64,000 bases of DNA from Dendrolimus kikuchii (taxonomy: Eukaryota > Arthropoda > Insecta > Lepidoptera > Lasiocampidae). Below, piece after piece: positions 48,691-60,900 of the stretch. Positions within the stretch are counted from its first letter, which is position 1. Each line of letters starts with the position of its first letter. The translations under genes and the position numbers were made by a program. The notes under the pieces were generated by a model. That model did no database searches. It saw only the letters and a program-made list of their open reading frames with translations, and was not told where the DNA came from. The stretch is taken from positions 6,577,690 to 6,641,689 of the forward strand of contig CM034403.1 of NCBI GenBank assembly GCA_019925095.2. The letters are read 5' to 3'.

Positions 48691-48904
48691 AGGGGCCAAA
48701 TTCTGCTATTTCAATATCTTGGCGGTGCGAAGATATTCAAAGTACGATTCCATCGCGATAGTGTCAAAAATTCGTATTCTACTAAATCCATAATATCTTC
48801 TCGGTATCGTCGCGGTGAAATAATACTAGAAAAAAATTAGTATGACCAATAACAGAAATCGCGTCAGCCGAAATGAATATTGAAAAGGCACCAAAATATA
48901 AAAA

Positions 48905-49060
48905 AATATTTCGCGATTTTTCGCTTATAAATGTTTATAAAGATAGAGTGGCTTGCCGCGGGCACGCCATTGGAATTAACAGAATACTGAAATTAGGCAA
49001 ACTTACAACTGAGACGAAAGTATATGGCGATTTTGGCGAGAAAGTAATAGCAGAATTGGG
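48905..49060 (+). repeat. Dispersed repeat shared with 9272-9425
   Basis: The blocks TTTTTCGCTTATAAATGTTT, CCATTGGAATTAACAGAATA and GCGATTTTGGCGAGA occur in the same order as the copy near 9.3 kb. Confidence 0.55.
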
Positions 49061-49399
49061 CCCCAGGACACGTTTGCTCTAACAACCGTCAGTCCTGTCA
49101 CAAACAACATTAGCTCACTGCCACTTCCACTTGCTAATTATGCGAGCTATGTCGGTTACCTTGGTTCTTTAACGGATATCCTCATGTCTGATTCTATCCA
49201 TGAAAGATACACAGAATATAGCTCGCTCCATAGCCCGCTGAGTAACTTTAGACTTGTGGACCAGTCCCACGTCTCGTGTCGTAGTAGTATTTTAATTATC
49301 TGAATTACCCTTTTTCTTTGTTACAATAAACTTGTTTGGTTAAATAACCCTATTCTCGTAACCAAGTTTCGACGTTCTGCTTCCACACAATAATTTGAA

Positions 49400-50392
49400 T
49401 TAAAACGGAACTGCAGGCAGAAATGTATTCACATGTGTCACTCGTTTGCATAAAAAGCAAGTCAAACTCGTCGCACAATGAACAAGTGCGGTCTGATAAC
49501 AATGCATCGAGTCTTAATAATGCGACGACTGCACACTCGCTTCCACATCACACATCACATCTAGTGGTCTCGCATCGAGCGGAGAGCGCTCGCTCGCTAA
49601 TGTTAAACGCCCATTGTTTCCGAGCAAATGTTTATTAAGACGATCTGATACCGAACCAGATAGGGGACAGACGGCGAGTCTAATGTATGATTTGAATGCG
49701 CTCCCAGCTCTGGTCGCTGTCGCTTCCACTCTCGTCTCCCGACACACAATAGTCGTCGATCGATTAGCGCCCATCGCCCGAGACAGACACATGCATGCCG
49801 AGTGCCGACTTACCCGCCCGGCCGGAGCGCCCCGACGCTAACGAGCCACCACTACAAACGAGTGCATCCTTTTTCAGTTTCAAAGAAACTCGCGCTGCCA
49901 TCACTCTTTAACATAAAATGACAACTACGAAAATTAATTTCTCTTATAAATCCACATCGACAAAATTATGAACTCAATAGACTTAACGTGCTCCGTCCAA
50001 ATTAAAAACTATAAAATCAAGCACGGGTGACCGTGTTCTTTTTGACAGACCGCCCGTAATAGTCGCGTGCCCGTACCAAATTAATGACAAATAGCCCCCA
50101 ACGAAATGTCGCAACCTGCTCATTTCGTCCCCGTGTGTTGGCATGGGGTTATTGCCAAAACACGGTTATTAGATAGTGGTGCATTCGCGTACCTAATGCC
50201 GCCGAGACGACGATGGCGTGCGCCACACGGTACATGTCGTGCCTGGCCCGCTACGGTCTGCCTGCATCATAGGAGTCGTAAATCACAAACTCCGTTATTT
50301 CATAATGTAATTAGTTGACTAAACATTTCTGTTTAGCGAGCACGAAACCGTAATAAACTCCGCCGCTAACTCGTGGTCTTTCTGTTCGACAG
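49400..50392. promoter_or_regulatory. GC-rich non-coding island upstream of exon 3
   Basis: GC/CpG rise over about 1 kb up to the acceptor at 50392, without transposon ends. Open frames of 60-95 codons occur on both strands and look like shadows of composition. It could be a regulatory region or contain an alternative exon; neither is shown by the sequence. Confidence 0.35.
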
Positions 50393-51042
50393 GGCGACCA
50401 AAAGGTCAACACAGCGCGCCGCGCGGTGGCCCGCCTCGATCGTGGACGAACGCCGAGCTCACGGAGGCGCTGCAACATGTGTGGAACAAAAAAATGACGA
50501 CGAGCCAAGCGTCGAGAATATTCGGCATACCATACAACTCGCTGCTGATGTACGTTCGCGGGAAATATGGTAAGAGCCTCAAGCTGGAACAATTAAGGAA
50601 AGACTGCATCGGTGGGCCGCTCGACATGTTGAACCTGAGCTCAGGTAACAACAACAATAACCACCCTTCAAGCAAGCACCAGCACGAGAAGGACGACCAC
50701 CAGAACATGAGCCAAAGACCGGCCAGCTCCGAGCCGGATATCGCATCGAATCCGATGTTCAATCCGTTTCAGCAGGGCTTTTATCCCGAATTTCCACCCG
50801 GGTTTCCAATGCCGCTGAACATGCTGCATTTGTTGCCACCGAACGAGAAGGCGAGGGAGCTTTACCAATCGATGCCGATGGCCCTGGACTCGCTGTCGGG
50901 GGTGACAAAAGAGGAGGACTGCAAGAGTGATAGGTCAAAAGAGAACTCGGCGGACGAAGAAGGGGACTCGTACCGTGCGCCGACGCATCCGCCCCATCCG
51001 CCCGACAACCGTACACTCCTTCATCACAACGGACAGGACTAA
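50393..51042 (+). CDS. rib: BTB-Psq transcription factor, exon 3 (Psq DNA-binding domain and C-terminus)
   Basis: Completes codon 291 and encodes residues 292-506; TAA at 51040-51042. Residues 307-355 form a pipsqueak-type helix-turn-helix: SWTNAELTEALQHVWNKKMT (307-326), then SQASRIFGIPYNSLLMYVRG (328-347) and KYGKSLKL (348-355). Psq domains bind DNA through this HTH. The preceding RPKGQHSAPRGGPPR (292-306) is basic and may extend contacts. Downstream are GPLDML (365-370), an Asn run, a Pro/Phe/Met-rich part (about 413-440) and an acidic/Ser tail. The frame that starts at a GTG (50479) is only a 3' part of this exon. The protein is a nuclear regulator, with BTB for assembly and Psq for DNA. 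In Drosophila, BTB-Psq genes such as ribbon control epithelial and tracheal morphogenesis (family knowledge). The total of 506 residues is, as I recall, shorter than Drosophila Ribbon. Confidence 0.9.
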
Positions 51043-51975
51043 GTCCTAATCTAAATAGTATCAAAACTTCGACCCGCACTATACCTTCAGCCTGACGGTG
51101 GAGGGGATTGCGCGAGAGTTTCGCTAGATCTCTATGGGATAACGCCAAGCATAGTTAACGATATAGAAGATCGTAGTATGGACGTGAATTCAAACTTGTT
51201 TAGTGTAATTCTTTAAGAATCTCATAGATTAGAGGAAACGGTCTTGGTACATTCAATTAAATTACATAGCTCAATATGCGGTGCAAAAACAAAGTTTCAT
51301 TGGACGGAAAAAAACAGTCTGGACAAAAAGATCTTTGAAAGCAGGCCGCGTGCATGACAAACGACACAGCCGAGATATGATCAAGAGTTGCATTATTCAA
51401 AATCCAATAAGAAACGTGTCACAAGATTGTTTTTCTTCAACCCAGACAAGTGCAATAACAGAAGAGCAATATACACAAGAAATACACTAAACACCTTTTA
51501 GTTCGACGAAACATAAATGTTGCATTCTAAAATGGAGCTCGCGACGTCCACAATTCATTAGTTAAATTTATATTTTAAAAGAGATGTGTTAATATTGTAT
51601 ATGAGATCGCATATTTAAACGATAGGCGATAATTTATTCTGAAGGAGTGCAATAAGTGTGAAAGGCGTTGTGATTGTTACTCATTAAGGCGTACCTTATA
51701 TGTTCAATTGTTAACATTCCTTAAAACATTCCCTATATTAGCTAAGGTTGTATCTATATGATTTACGTCGATAACTGTGTTCTATGGATTGTTTAATTGA
51801 TTATGTTTTGATCCGTTGAAACCGTTGTAGATATTATTATGTTAAATGTGCGAACTTCTGCATTTCACCAAAGTTTGTATAAAATATTTCGTAATAATCA
51901 TAGTTATTGTAATTCGATGATAAACAATTTTTTAATGTAAATAATAATTAATAAATGGGGGGGATATAATTGTAT
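51043..51975 (+). other. rib: Probable 3' UTR
   Basis: Follows the stop at 51042. Composition falls gradually to AT-rich. Open frames here (for example 51281-51490) show no domain and are taken as untranslated. The end is placed just after the polyadenylation signal at 51950. Confidence 0.5.
51950..51955 (+). terminator. rib: Candidate polyadenylation signal AATAAA
   Basis: AATAAA 0.9 kb after the stop codon, followed by G-rich GGGGGGG. It is the first canonical hexamer after the stop that I noticed. AATAAA is frequent in AT-rich DNA, so confidence is moderate. Confidence 0.45.
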
Positions 51976-51979
51976 TAAT

Positions 51980-53020
51980 CATTCATTGAATTAATTAAAT
52001 GATAATTAAATGGACATCTAAGTGTCTAAAATGGTAAATAGTAGTATATTTGTAATTGTTGTAGTTCTAGTGAATACGGTGGACGCAGACACGGCACAGG
52101 GGGGGTCCGCGACGCACTAGTCACACACAAACAAACAAACTCAAACAATTTAAACACATGAAACAATAATTCATATATTTCAGAGTATCAAATATATTAA
52201 AAAAAGACAATTGAATTCCTTTTAAAGTAATTCTAATTATCATTTCATTTAACAATACTGTAAAAAAAATACTAGGTACTATTTTAATGACATATACATA
52301 CAACATTTACGTATAACATCATCTAAGTTAAAAATCGTGGTTGATTTATCAGAAGTTAGTCCATATTTATTACTTTTCCTAAACTTATTAGAACCGTTAC
52401 CAATGGACATTTCTATGTTTGCAAGAAATTCGCCATTTGAATTTTGGATAACTTTTCTTCTCTTGAATGGCTTCCGTTTAGCGTTACGCAACGACAATTC
52501 TGGAGTTAATGTTTACATGGAAATTAAGGGGTGTATAACAAATTACAACTTTCGTCTATAAGGTTGTATAAGGCCCCTAAATTTTTATATTACAAAGTTA
52601 GCGTTACACGTAAATGTTGAGTATACATTTAATAGTCCAGAATGTGTATAAATTCAAAGTTTTTATTAGTAACTCACAATTTTGTAGATCAACTTTCCTG
52701 AAAATACTCCAACACTCCAAAAAAGACAGTGCTCGCCAGGCATAGACAAATAATGTATCTGCACTCAATGTTCAAATAAAAAGGAGCTTTCAAGAATTTT
52801 AGTGAATAATGAGTTAGAATAAAACAAGGTTCAATCCAACCTGGCTTTAGGTAAATTGTATACAATGTCATAAATAAAAATTAGAAACAGTGTGAATAGA
52901 AAATGACGAGCTTGAGGTTAGCAGAGGAGGAAAAAACAAATAAAAATTGTATTTAGTGAAGTATCATAAAAATACATTTTTTTTATAAACTTAAAAAATA
53001 TTAATGCATAATATATTACT
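51980..53020. other. Downstream DNA without recognised feature
   Basis: A short G-rich patch (GGCACAGGGGGGGTCCGCG) lies at about 52094. Otherwise AT-rich, without coding signal or transposon ends. Confidence 0.45.
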
Positions 53021-53024
53021 TACT

Positions 53025-53430
53025 AGTTGACCTGGCAAACTTCGTACCGCCTCAAAATCAATAAATAAAAAAGTTGATTTCTGAACGATGGGACGAACAT
53101 CAAATGTTTGACATTCAAAACCCAAAAAATGAAAAAAAATCACTTAAATTTAATTTGATTTCTGAACGACTTTTAAATTTAATTGATTTTTAACGACGCG
53201 CGACGGGACGAACATTAAATGTTTTTTTACAGGTAGCAATAGTTTCTAAGGTAAAGTGAAATTGTTGTTTTTACTATATTCCAAGCATTTTTTCATATTT
53301 GCTCACCTTTTAAATCTTCCCTGGACTTTCACAAATAATTCAAAACCAAAATTAGCCAAATCAGTCCAGCCGTTCTCGAGTTTGAGCGAGACTAACGAAC
53401 AGCAATTGATTTGTATATATAAGACATATC
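53025..53430 (+). repeat. Lepidopteran-type dispersed repeat
   Basis: Starts TAGTTGACCTGGCAAACTTC and ends with CCGTTCTCGAGTTTGAGCGA, GACTAACGAACAGCAATT and a TATATATAAG tail. I recall this pair of ends as a common moth/butterfly repeat. The middle contains a partial duplication (TGATTTCTGAACGA twice). Confidence 0.5.
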
Positions 53431-53528
53431 ATTTCAGTTTGTCTTGCAGATAGTTTGTTACATGAACGAAATGCCACATGAATAAGGATGAAATTTACTG
53501 ATTTAAAAAAAGAACAATGACAAAATAC

Positions 53529-53634
53529 TAACGGCCTCATTCATATTGAGTTAGTGTAAGTTTGAAGGCTTCTTTAAGAACCATAAAGAGAAGTCTTCCA
53601 ATTTAACCTAATACAATATGAGTGACTGTTAATC
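53529..53634. mobile_element. Hairpin MITE, copy 2
   Basis: Inverted arms of about 40 bp around CATTCATATTGAGTTAGTGT and its complement, with a centre like that of 5238-5341 (TTCTTTAAGAACC). The arms are more diverged than in copy 1. Confidence 0.65.
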
Positions 53635-53639
53635 GACAT

Positions 53640-54750
53640 TGTCATTTTTTGATAATGAACTGGGAGATGAATATCACTGGGTGTTTAGGTTGTAGTTCTT
53701 CCCTGCGACCCTCAACGAGTTTAACTGTTGTAAATACGATTTATTTGTAATATATAAATTTAATGATACGTTGAATATTTTTTTCTCAAGCTATGAACAC
53801 TTCCAAATGTATACCATGATAATAATATTAAGTTTTTGAAATATATAACTTAGATACTATGTTATTTGATTTTAACACTGCACGTTGGACTCTGTTATGT
53901 CATGTAATTCGTTGATAAATAACTCTCTATCATGGACTTACCTCAGAAATAGATTATAATACCTCTACGTTATGCCCACACCCACGGCGACAAGCAGATA
54001 ATCTGGCGAGGAAGGTTGATAATAGAACATTTCATATTCGCACTGTCCAAATCCCTCGTCACTTTCCTGCTTGCTGCCGTGGAAGTGGCCATAATGCAAA
54101 CAACGGCTTAAGTAAGGCAACAGGATTAGAATAACCTTAATGTCTAATTCTGATAGAACAAACGTTTAGAATAGAAGCACAGACAATTTAAGTTCTATAT
54201 TTAAAAATCAAGCAACATTTTCGAAATTTAATTTAAGAAGCTTCCAACAACGACATAAAAAGAAATATTTTTGTCACCTATATAATATTTCGTAGGTTGC
54301 AAGTCTTTGATAGATTAAAAGTTATCAAAATCGTCATTTAATTAAACTGATGCAAACTTTCGACGGAAGACTGAACACTATTTATGAGTCTATTTTATAA
54401 AATTATTGTATATTACACATAATCACAGTAACAGAAGACAGTTAATCACATAAGCTTATGGCATTCAGGGCAATAGATAACTTGACAGGACCTTATTCTA
54501 GAAACTAATGTAAAGTTAACGGCCATGTATCCGAGGAATTAATTTAGAAAAAAAACGAGGATTTTCGCAAATTGCACGGGGTATTTAAATAGATCACTTT
54601 TTTAGATGAAATATTTATTCATTTTATTACCTATGCCGATTTTGATTTTGAGTTCCCAGTATTTTGTACAGAATAGTTATATGTACCTAAGTACTGACTC
54701 AAAGGTCATTCTTATAACATAAAATTAAAGGCATTGTTCCTTTACTAAAA
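53640..54750. other. Intergenic DNA without recognised feature
   Basis: A GC-richer patch at 53970-54080 contains CCACACCCACGGCGACAAG. No gene or transposon end was recognised. Confidence 0.45.
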
Positions 54751-54755
54751 TGATT

Positions 54756-54860
54756 TAATAAAACTACGTTTTAACGGTTTTAAGCGCGGTATTCTATTTT
54801 TATTATGCCGACGTTTCAGCCACTTTTCAGTAGCCATGATCACGGAAGACAAAGATGCCA
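54756..54860 (+). repeat. Dispersed repeat shared with 23075
   Basis: AATAAAACTACGTTTTAACG, then GCCGACGTTTCAGCCAC and TCAGTAGCCATGATCACGGA. The same blocks occur near 23.1-23.3 kb in part-inverted order. Confidence 0.5.
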
Positions 54861-56640
54861 AGTGTCAATGAGTATTTTAAAGTTTTATTTAGCCTACCGC
54901 CAACTTGTTCATTTTAATTTTTGTTTATGGATATTATTTACTCTATGGGAGCCTAATCTAATTTAAAAAGGATTTATTTACAGTAAGTACATCAAACACA
55001 GTTATAGTATTTGATTCCTTCGGCTATAAGTTAGTTTACTAATTATAAATTGACAATGAGAATGCAAGAAAAACGATAACGTCTGTTTCGCAAGATTAAT
55101 TAATATCGGTATATTTCCATTAAAGGAAAATGTAAATAACCACGTTAGTATTTTCATTTACACAATCAAAATTTGGTAACAGTAAATTTTATAAAAGTTT
55201 CAACTAACTGATTAATGATTAAAAATTAAAGCTATATAGCTAAAAGAAACCTGTCCAATTATTTAAAGCTTGTGTATGTGAAGCAAAAATCAAAGGATAC
55301 CTTAAAACATATTAGTATCACGTCATTTAACAATATTATCATTACAGGGATTTTATATAATATAAAATGAATTAATTGATATGTAATATTTTAACAGATT
55401 TTTGATATTTGCTTTGTCTTTTGGTTTATGCTGACAGTCTAAAAACCTAGTATAAAATGCACTTTTGTATGCGTTACATGGATGTTTAAATGTAAAATAA
55501 AATTTAAAATTAGGGCCATGTATGAAATAGGCCGCATAGAGAAATATACATGTGCCAAAAAATTAAAAATTAATATGCACATTTTTTTAAACGTTAGCTT
55601 CAGTTAGCTCGCTTATGAAATCCGTGTTGTGATTTGTGATCTTAAATTGTGTTGTCCAACATTATTTTTTGCCTAATTCGTACAAATTCAGCAGTATTAA
55701 AGTGATTTTGTTAAAGTTTTAATTGATGATGTATTTTTAATTAAGTTTTGTTATTTGTTAATAAATGTAATTTGAATTAAGGATGGTGATAAAATGATTG
55801 TTTTCCATACTTCTTGTCCACTTTATAACGGTTTAATGTTTCTATTAAGCATTCCGTATTATATAATTTTTATGAATTATCAGCACAATAATACGCTTCT
55901 TTGAAACAATTTTTATTTATTTGCTTATAATTATTCCATTGAATATTTCAGTTGATTATCAGGAGCCAAACTTAAGAAAATAAATATTAAAATAGATAAT
56001 ATAAGACATTAAGTACTTATCCTTAGTTTTAAAGAAACATGTGATTGTATTATTTACTAGATTCAAAATATTTAGTTCCTTCAATTTTTGTTACGAATAT
56101 TTATAAAATAAATGTAATAATTTTAGTTTTTAGATAAAAAATTGTTCTCTCTGATGAAAGAGTATAATTAACTATAAGTTTTTTAATTTAATTTGTTGTA
56201 TTTTTGCTTAATATAATGACAAATTAAATGATATCGTTACATTAGGGTGTAAAAAAGATTATCTATTTGATCTTAAAATAATACGAAAAAAATATTTATG
56301 TTCTAGTATCATTCTATCGTGTAATTGAAATTGAAATGATGGAGCGATGTAGTGAAATTCGTTTACGGTCACCGACATAAAGTGTAAAAAATAAAAATAT
56401 GAAATACCATGAGATGTTTTATTTTTTAAATGCGAGCTAACTACCGCATGTTGTCATCTTTATTTAAAAGATACATTACTTATACATAGAATTACTAATG
56501 GGTAAGCAGTGGTTACACTTTTTTACCACCCACAAAATTAAATTAAAATCTGTAGAAATGCATACCAATAGGTACTTCTCCTACCTATGTGATGATGTAT
56601 ATATCTGTAAATGATTCGAGTTTGTACATTGCGTTTAAAC
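54861..56640. other. AT-rich intergenic DNA without recognised feature
   Basis: Very AT-rich with short frames only. I see nothing supportable. Confidence 0.5.
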
Positions 56641-56654
56641 ATTTGAAAATAATC

Positions 56655-56672
56655 GGGGGGGGGGGGGGGGGG
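56655..56672. repeat. Poly(G) run, 18 bases
   Basis: Eighteen consecutive G in AT-rich DNA, just before the Helitron-like copy 2. It may be a true homopolymer or an assembly artefact. Confidence 0.8.
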
Positions 56673-56689
56673 CTAATTCGGACCAGGAG

Positions 56690-57293
56690 ATTTCAAAAAT
56701 ACAATTTTTAGAATTTTTGTCTGTCCGTCTATTAGAGCATCACGTGAAAACTACTGAACGGATTTAAATGAAACTCGACACAGAGCAAGCATATGTCCCG
56801 AAATGTACCTTAGGAACTTTTGATCCCGATAAATGACGTCGTTTCCGCGAGATAGATGAAAAAGGGCAGTGGGATCGCATCCTTCATGAAAACTACTGAA
56901 CGTATATGAATGAAACTGGATAAAACTAAAACTTAAAATACATCTTATCCCAATTAATTATGTCGTTTTCATAGAATAGACAGATTTGCTAAATAGATGG
57001 CACTGCAATCGCGTTTTTTCAATTCACTAACAAAAACCTACGTTATCATAAACAACATATCATTCATTGTATTACATCAAATCACGACTCGCCTCTGTTT
57101 TACTGGGCAGTTGTATAGACTATATGGACTTAGTTCCTTTGTTATTGTAGTGAATTGAACAAAAAACAGTAAAATATATATTTAGGTCTTAAAATATATT
57201 AAAAGATGTGTATATCTATAAAACCTAATTTAATTTTTATGTAAGCAACATAGAACTAGGGATTTTCACACGGTGTAGCCGCGGGGAAACTAG
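56690..57293 (+). mobile_element. Helitron-like element, copy 2
   Basis: The left part has CGTGAAAACTACTGAACGGA and the right part GCCTCTGTTTTACTGGGCAG, ATATGGACTTAGTTCC and GGTGTAGCCGCGGGGAAACTAG followed by T. It aligns with the copy ending at 47450 but has no RTE insertion. The CTAG end is at 57290-57293. Non-autonomous. Confidence 0.55.
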
Positions 57294-57299
57294 TATTTT

Positions 57300-58480
57300 T
57301 ATAAAATAGATTCCCAGGTTAGAACACGAAAGGCGTCGTAACTAGGGCACAATAGCAGAAACTATACTATAATTGTTCCCTGGTTACGCCTTTTATGTTC
57401 AAACTGTTATAAAAAATTATCATGTCTTGTTCAGGTACGTGAGCTACCTTCACACGACCTTACAGTCACCAAACTCCGTTCAGTATTTTTCGCATTACTT
57501 ATACGGCAACCAGCAAATTACGTAGGAAACAATCTTCTAGTCGTGCTGCCTCCCTCACATCTCGTTAGAAGATATTTCATAAAGGTTTGTTCTTGATCAT
57601 AGAGTAACTAATACAACTAGCACAGTAAATAATAATTTTATGAAAAATTAAAACTTAATATTAATACAAGAATACGTGATGTTTATAGTATCAATGCTTA
57701 TGATGTTTTGTTTATCATCTTTATGTTGCATTGTTGTTGGATGACATGCGTACTAATGGTCACACAACAGATACCGAAGACCACGCGAAGTAAAGTGTAG
57801 GAAACAGACCCTGGGCCCCGAAAGGTCGTTAATGCAACCACGATTTAAAGGTAGTATCATGACACACTAGTTCGACATATGCTCTTCTATATAGATAGTG
57901 TAATAAAAAAGAAGAGGTAAAAATAAAACACACATTGATATCACATGAAATCATACCCTTTTATTTCCAGTTTCGAATAATTATTATTTTTAGTATAATA
58001 CAAAATTACACACTAGTTATAACGGTGGAAATTGTGAGCTTTTATAATATTCCTGTACGCTCGTTGTTGAGCAAATGCAAGCAGAATTATTTACCATACA
58101 CTTTATACAGAAATTTGATTTATTCACGCGCCTACGGTGCACACGCACCGGGAATCACGGCCGAAATAATTCAGTAGGCGCTAATTTGTATAAAATTAAA
58201 TCGTTCAAAAATTAAAAACAATTATTTTATTCACATTGATTAAAGTTATTGTTTTAACATTTGAAAGGTCGTCCTTTAATCCAAAAATGACATTTTAAGA
58301 TATTGAGCAATTTAGTATAAAATTAAAAAAAATATCTGTTGCTGTTTTGAAAGTTAAAACAAAAACATATAAGTTATTTTTTTATAAATAAACTTCTAAT
58401 GAAGCGCGTCTTTACATTTAACAACATAGTAATATTTTTAGTATTAACTTTTTCATTTCAAATTCTTTCTTCAAAGAGAT
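57300..58480. other. Intergenic DNA, possible minor repeat at about 57740-57860
   Basis: A moderately GC-rich block with GACCCTGGGCCCCGAAAGG may be a repeat. Nothing else is recognised. Confidence 0.35.
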
Positions 58481-58486
58481 AGAATA

Positions 58487-58871
58487 CACAGTAACCTCTT
58501 TAAGTCGAACCTCGATAAGTCGAAAACCTCCCAAACTCGAAAAAAAATTGTGTTCTCTTCCCTTCAACCCCAAAGCCTCTGTTGCTCGAAATCCGAACCC
58601 TCTAAGTCGAATTAATTAATGAGTCCTTATAGGCAAATTCAGTCTCTATTTTCCCTCTATAACTCCGAGAAAATAAATTGGACCTCTGCATCTCGAACAT
58701 AGCAAAATTTGATTTTACAACCTTTACAACTCGATTATTTAAAAACCGACTAAGAATATGCCAATAATGATCTCTACAAGTCGAATGTTTCCTTACAAAA
58801 TTCGCTTAAATCCTTCATAAATCGAATTTGTTGACGTCTCCCTTCAAGTTCGACTTACAGAGGTTATACTG
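58487..58871. mobile_element. pogo/Tigger-like MITE with TA target duplication
   Basis: The left end CACAGTAACCTCTTTAAGTC and the complement of the right end, CAGTATAACCTCTGTAAGTC, form inverted repeats that continue into GAAC. TA lies outside both ends (58485-58486, 58872-58873). The 385-bp interior has many degenerate CTCTxxAAxTCGAA units. No transposase is encoded. Confidence 0.75.
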
Positions 58872-58879
58872 TATTTAAA

Positions 58880-60185
58880 ACATTTCGGATGTTTTTATAT
58901 AAAAAAAATAAGCTTGTAGAATAATTATCAACGTGAGATAAACTACTCAAGTGGACTTCGGAACTTCCGGAACTACGTCTTTGATAAGTAGTTCAAACTT
59001 ATTCATACTATTTAAACCCTTCAGAACAAAATTACTCTGCCTGAAATTTCATGGTCTCTCTTGATTAGCTACAAAAATCTGCGCAACACCAGATTTTATA
59101 TGAAATATTGCCTACCGAATAACAATTTGTTATAAATTAAGAACATAAAGGAGGCATAAAGAATGACGCAGAAGGTATCAACTTTTTGTCACTAAGTTTT
59201 GACAACAAATTAGTTCCCATGCAGATAATTTCATACATATCAGCGCCATCATACCTACACTTTCGTATGTATGACGATATGCATTAATCAATACTACTAC
59301 AAAAATGCATGATTATATCTTGAACCAAGACATTCTATATATACCACGTTACTTTTATGCCAGTATAAAAATAAATCAACTAACATAATATTACGTCTCG
59401 TGATATTATGGGCCGATATCTGGGGCCGATCCCAAACCATAATAAACAACGGAAAATTGGTTTACGACATTTACCATACCAGGAATCGTATCCGAGACAC
59501 CTCCTGTCCAGGACCATTGGTTCAAGATATCAGTCATACAGTAGATAGAATGTTTACATGTAAATTTAATCAACAACTTAAATCTACTCACTACTTTATA
59601 ATTATACATACTCGTGGAATCAAGGGGGTCTTTTAGAGGAATTTCTTATCAATTCTGTACGAGGTAACTGTTTTTTATAACTTCTGAAGAGTTGATTAAT
59701 TAAATATCACACTGATTTGTATTTTTTATAGATAACTTACTGTACTTTTATACCTATTAATATTATCATATAATGATGTATATCAGAGGTATACAATCAA
59801 AGACAAATGTATTAATCGAATTTAAATTACTTCATGGATTCTGATAAATTACAAAGAAGTTTGCTTATTAATTATGGTCAGGCTCGGGTGTTACCCTAAG
59901 GTGCGAGGGAAACCCAGGGGCATGGATCTAGGGGGCACACAAACCAATTGCCTCATACATACACATACTACTGTATATGTACTTTTTATATGGCAATGCT
60001 AACACAAATGTCAATGTCATTTTATCAAAACTGTCATTATTATTGTACTTTGGTATAATTGAATGCGTTTTAGCATTTACGAGCTTAAAACACGAACAAA
60101 ACGTATAGTCACGTATTTATTTGCATGATTTCGAAGAAAAGCAACAGAAGAGTTTTTTAAATTTGCCGCGCTCTTTCAGTCTCTA
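58880..60185. other. Intergenic DNA without recognised feature
   Basis: No coding signal. A short GC-rich block at 59879-59940 (GAGGGAAACCCAGGGGC) is unidentified. Confidence 0.45.
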
Positions 60186-60189
60186 CTTT

Positions 60190-60900
60190 CATTAATCTGA
60201 CTTTAATAGGTGGGCGGGTTGGGCGGCCCCGCCACCATCTTGTCGACGAATAGACCAGTGCGAGATGAGCGTTGTTTCGTTTTAGTTGTGTCCAGCGGTA
60301 AATTAGCAAGCGTCTTAGCCTTACCCAAAAAGTTTACCTATAAGGAATTGGTGGAAATTTTACATAATCATTTCACCCCCAAACGATGTGAATTCGCGGA
60401 TCGTTATTTTTAAGCAGCACAAGATTAATCGACGAGTAACTGACTCAGTGGGCTGAAAGACTACGCGAGCTCGGCGCACATTGTACTTTTAAAAACCTAA
60501 AGGAGTCATTGCTGACCAAATTCATTGTGAGAATACAACCAAGTCCTGACCACGAGAAATTGTATGCTGGGAATGTCAATGAGCTGTCGATGGTGAAATC
60601 AGTTGATTTGGGGTAAAGCGGCGTCAGTGACTTCAAGAGCCAGTAAAGAGGGAGGAGAACCGATTTTCGAGAACGAACGTTCGAGAGACAAACTGGAGCC
60701 GGTATCAAAAATGATAAGTGCCAAGTGTATGGTCGGAAAAGTCGCAAAAAAAGAATATCGGTTCATTAATTACACTTGTATAAAATGCAACAAAAGCGAC
60801 ACTGATAAATTATGCAATAAAAATAACTTATTCCAACAATGCCTTCACAAAAACCGATTGCATTACACCCGTAGTGCTCAATGTATCCAAACGTAATTGT
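60190..60900 (+). pseudogene. Decayed Ty3/gypsy-like gag region
   Basis: The + strand translation includes FTYKELVEILHNHFTPKRCE, a gag block of gypsy-like retrotransposons. It is followed by degraded pieces ending in FINYTCIKCNKSDTD, where the C-x2-C start of a zinc knuckle is visible. Several stops and frame changes interrupt it. The gag protein would package element RNA; this copy cannot. Confidence 0.65.

Larger units (their letters stand above)
48131..50392 (+). other. rib: Intron 2 (2,262 bp)
   Basis: GTAAGT at 48131 to GACAG at 50392. The donor leaves T and exon 3 starts GG, so codon 291 is TGG. The first half holds transposon debris and the second half a GC-rich island, each listed separately. 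Confidence 0.85.

Noticed and set aside
50479..51042. Separate 187-residue gene starting at 50479
   Set aside because: The start codon is GTG, and the frame continues upstream into a splice acceptor at 50392 that matches the phase of exon 2; it is part of exon 3.
51281..51490. 69-codon frame after the stop codon
   Set aside because: Lies in the probable 3' UTR, has no domain and shows no splice evidence.
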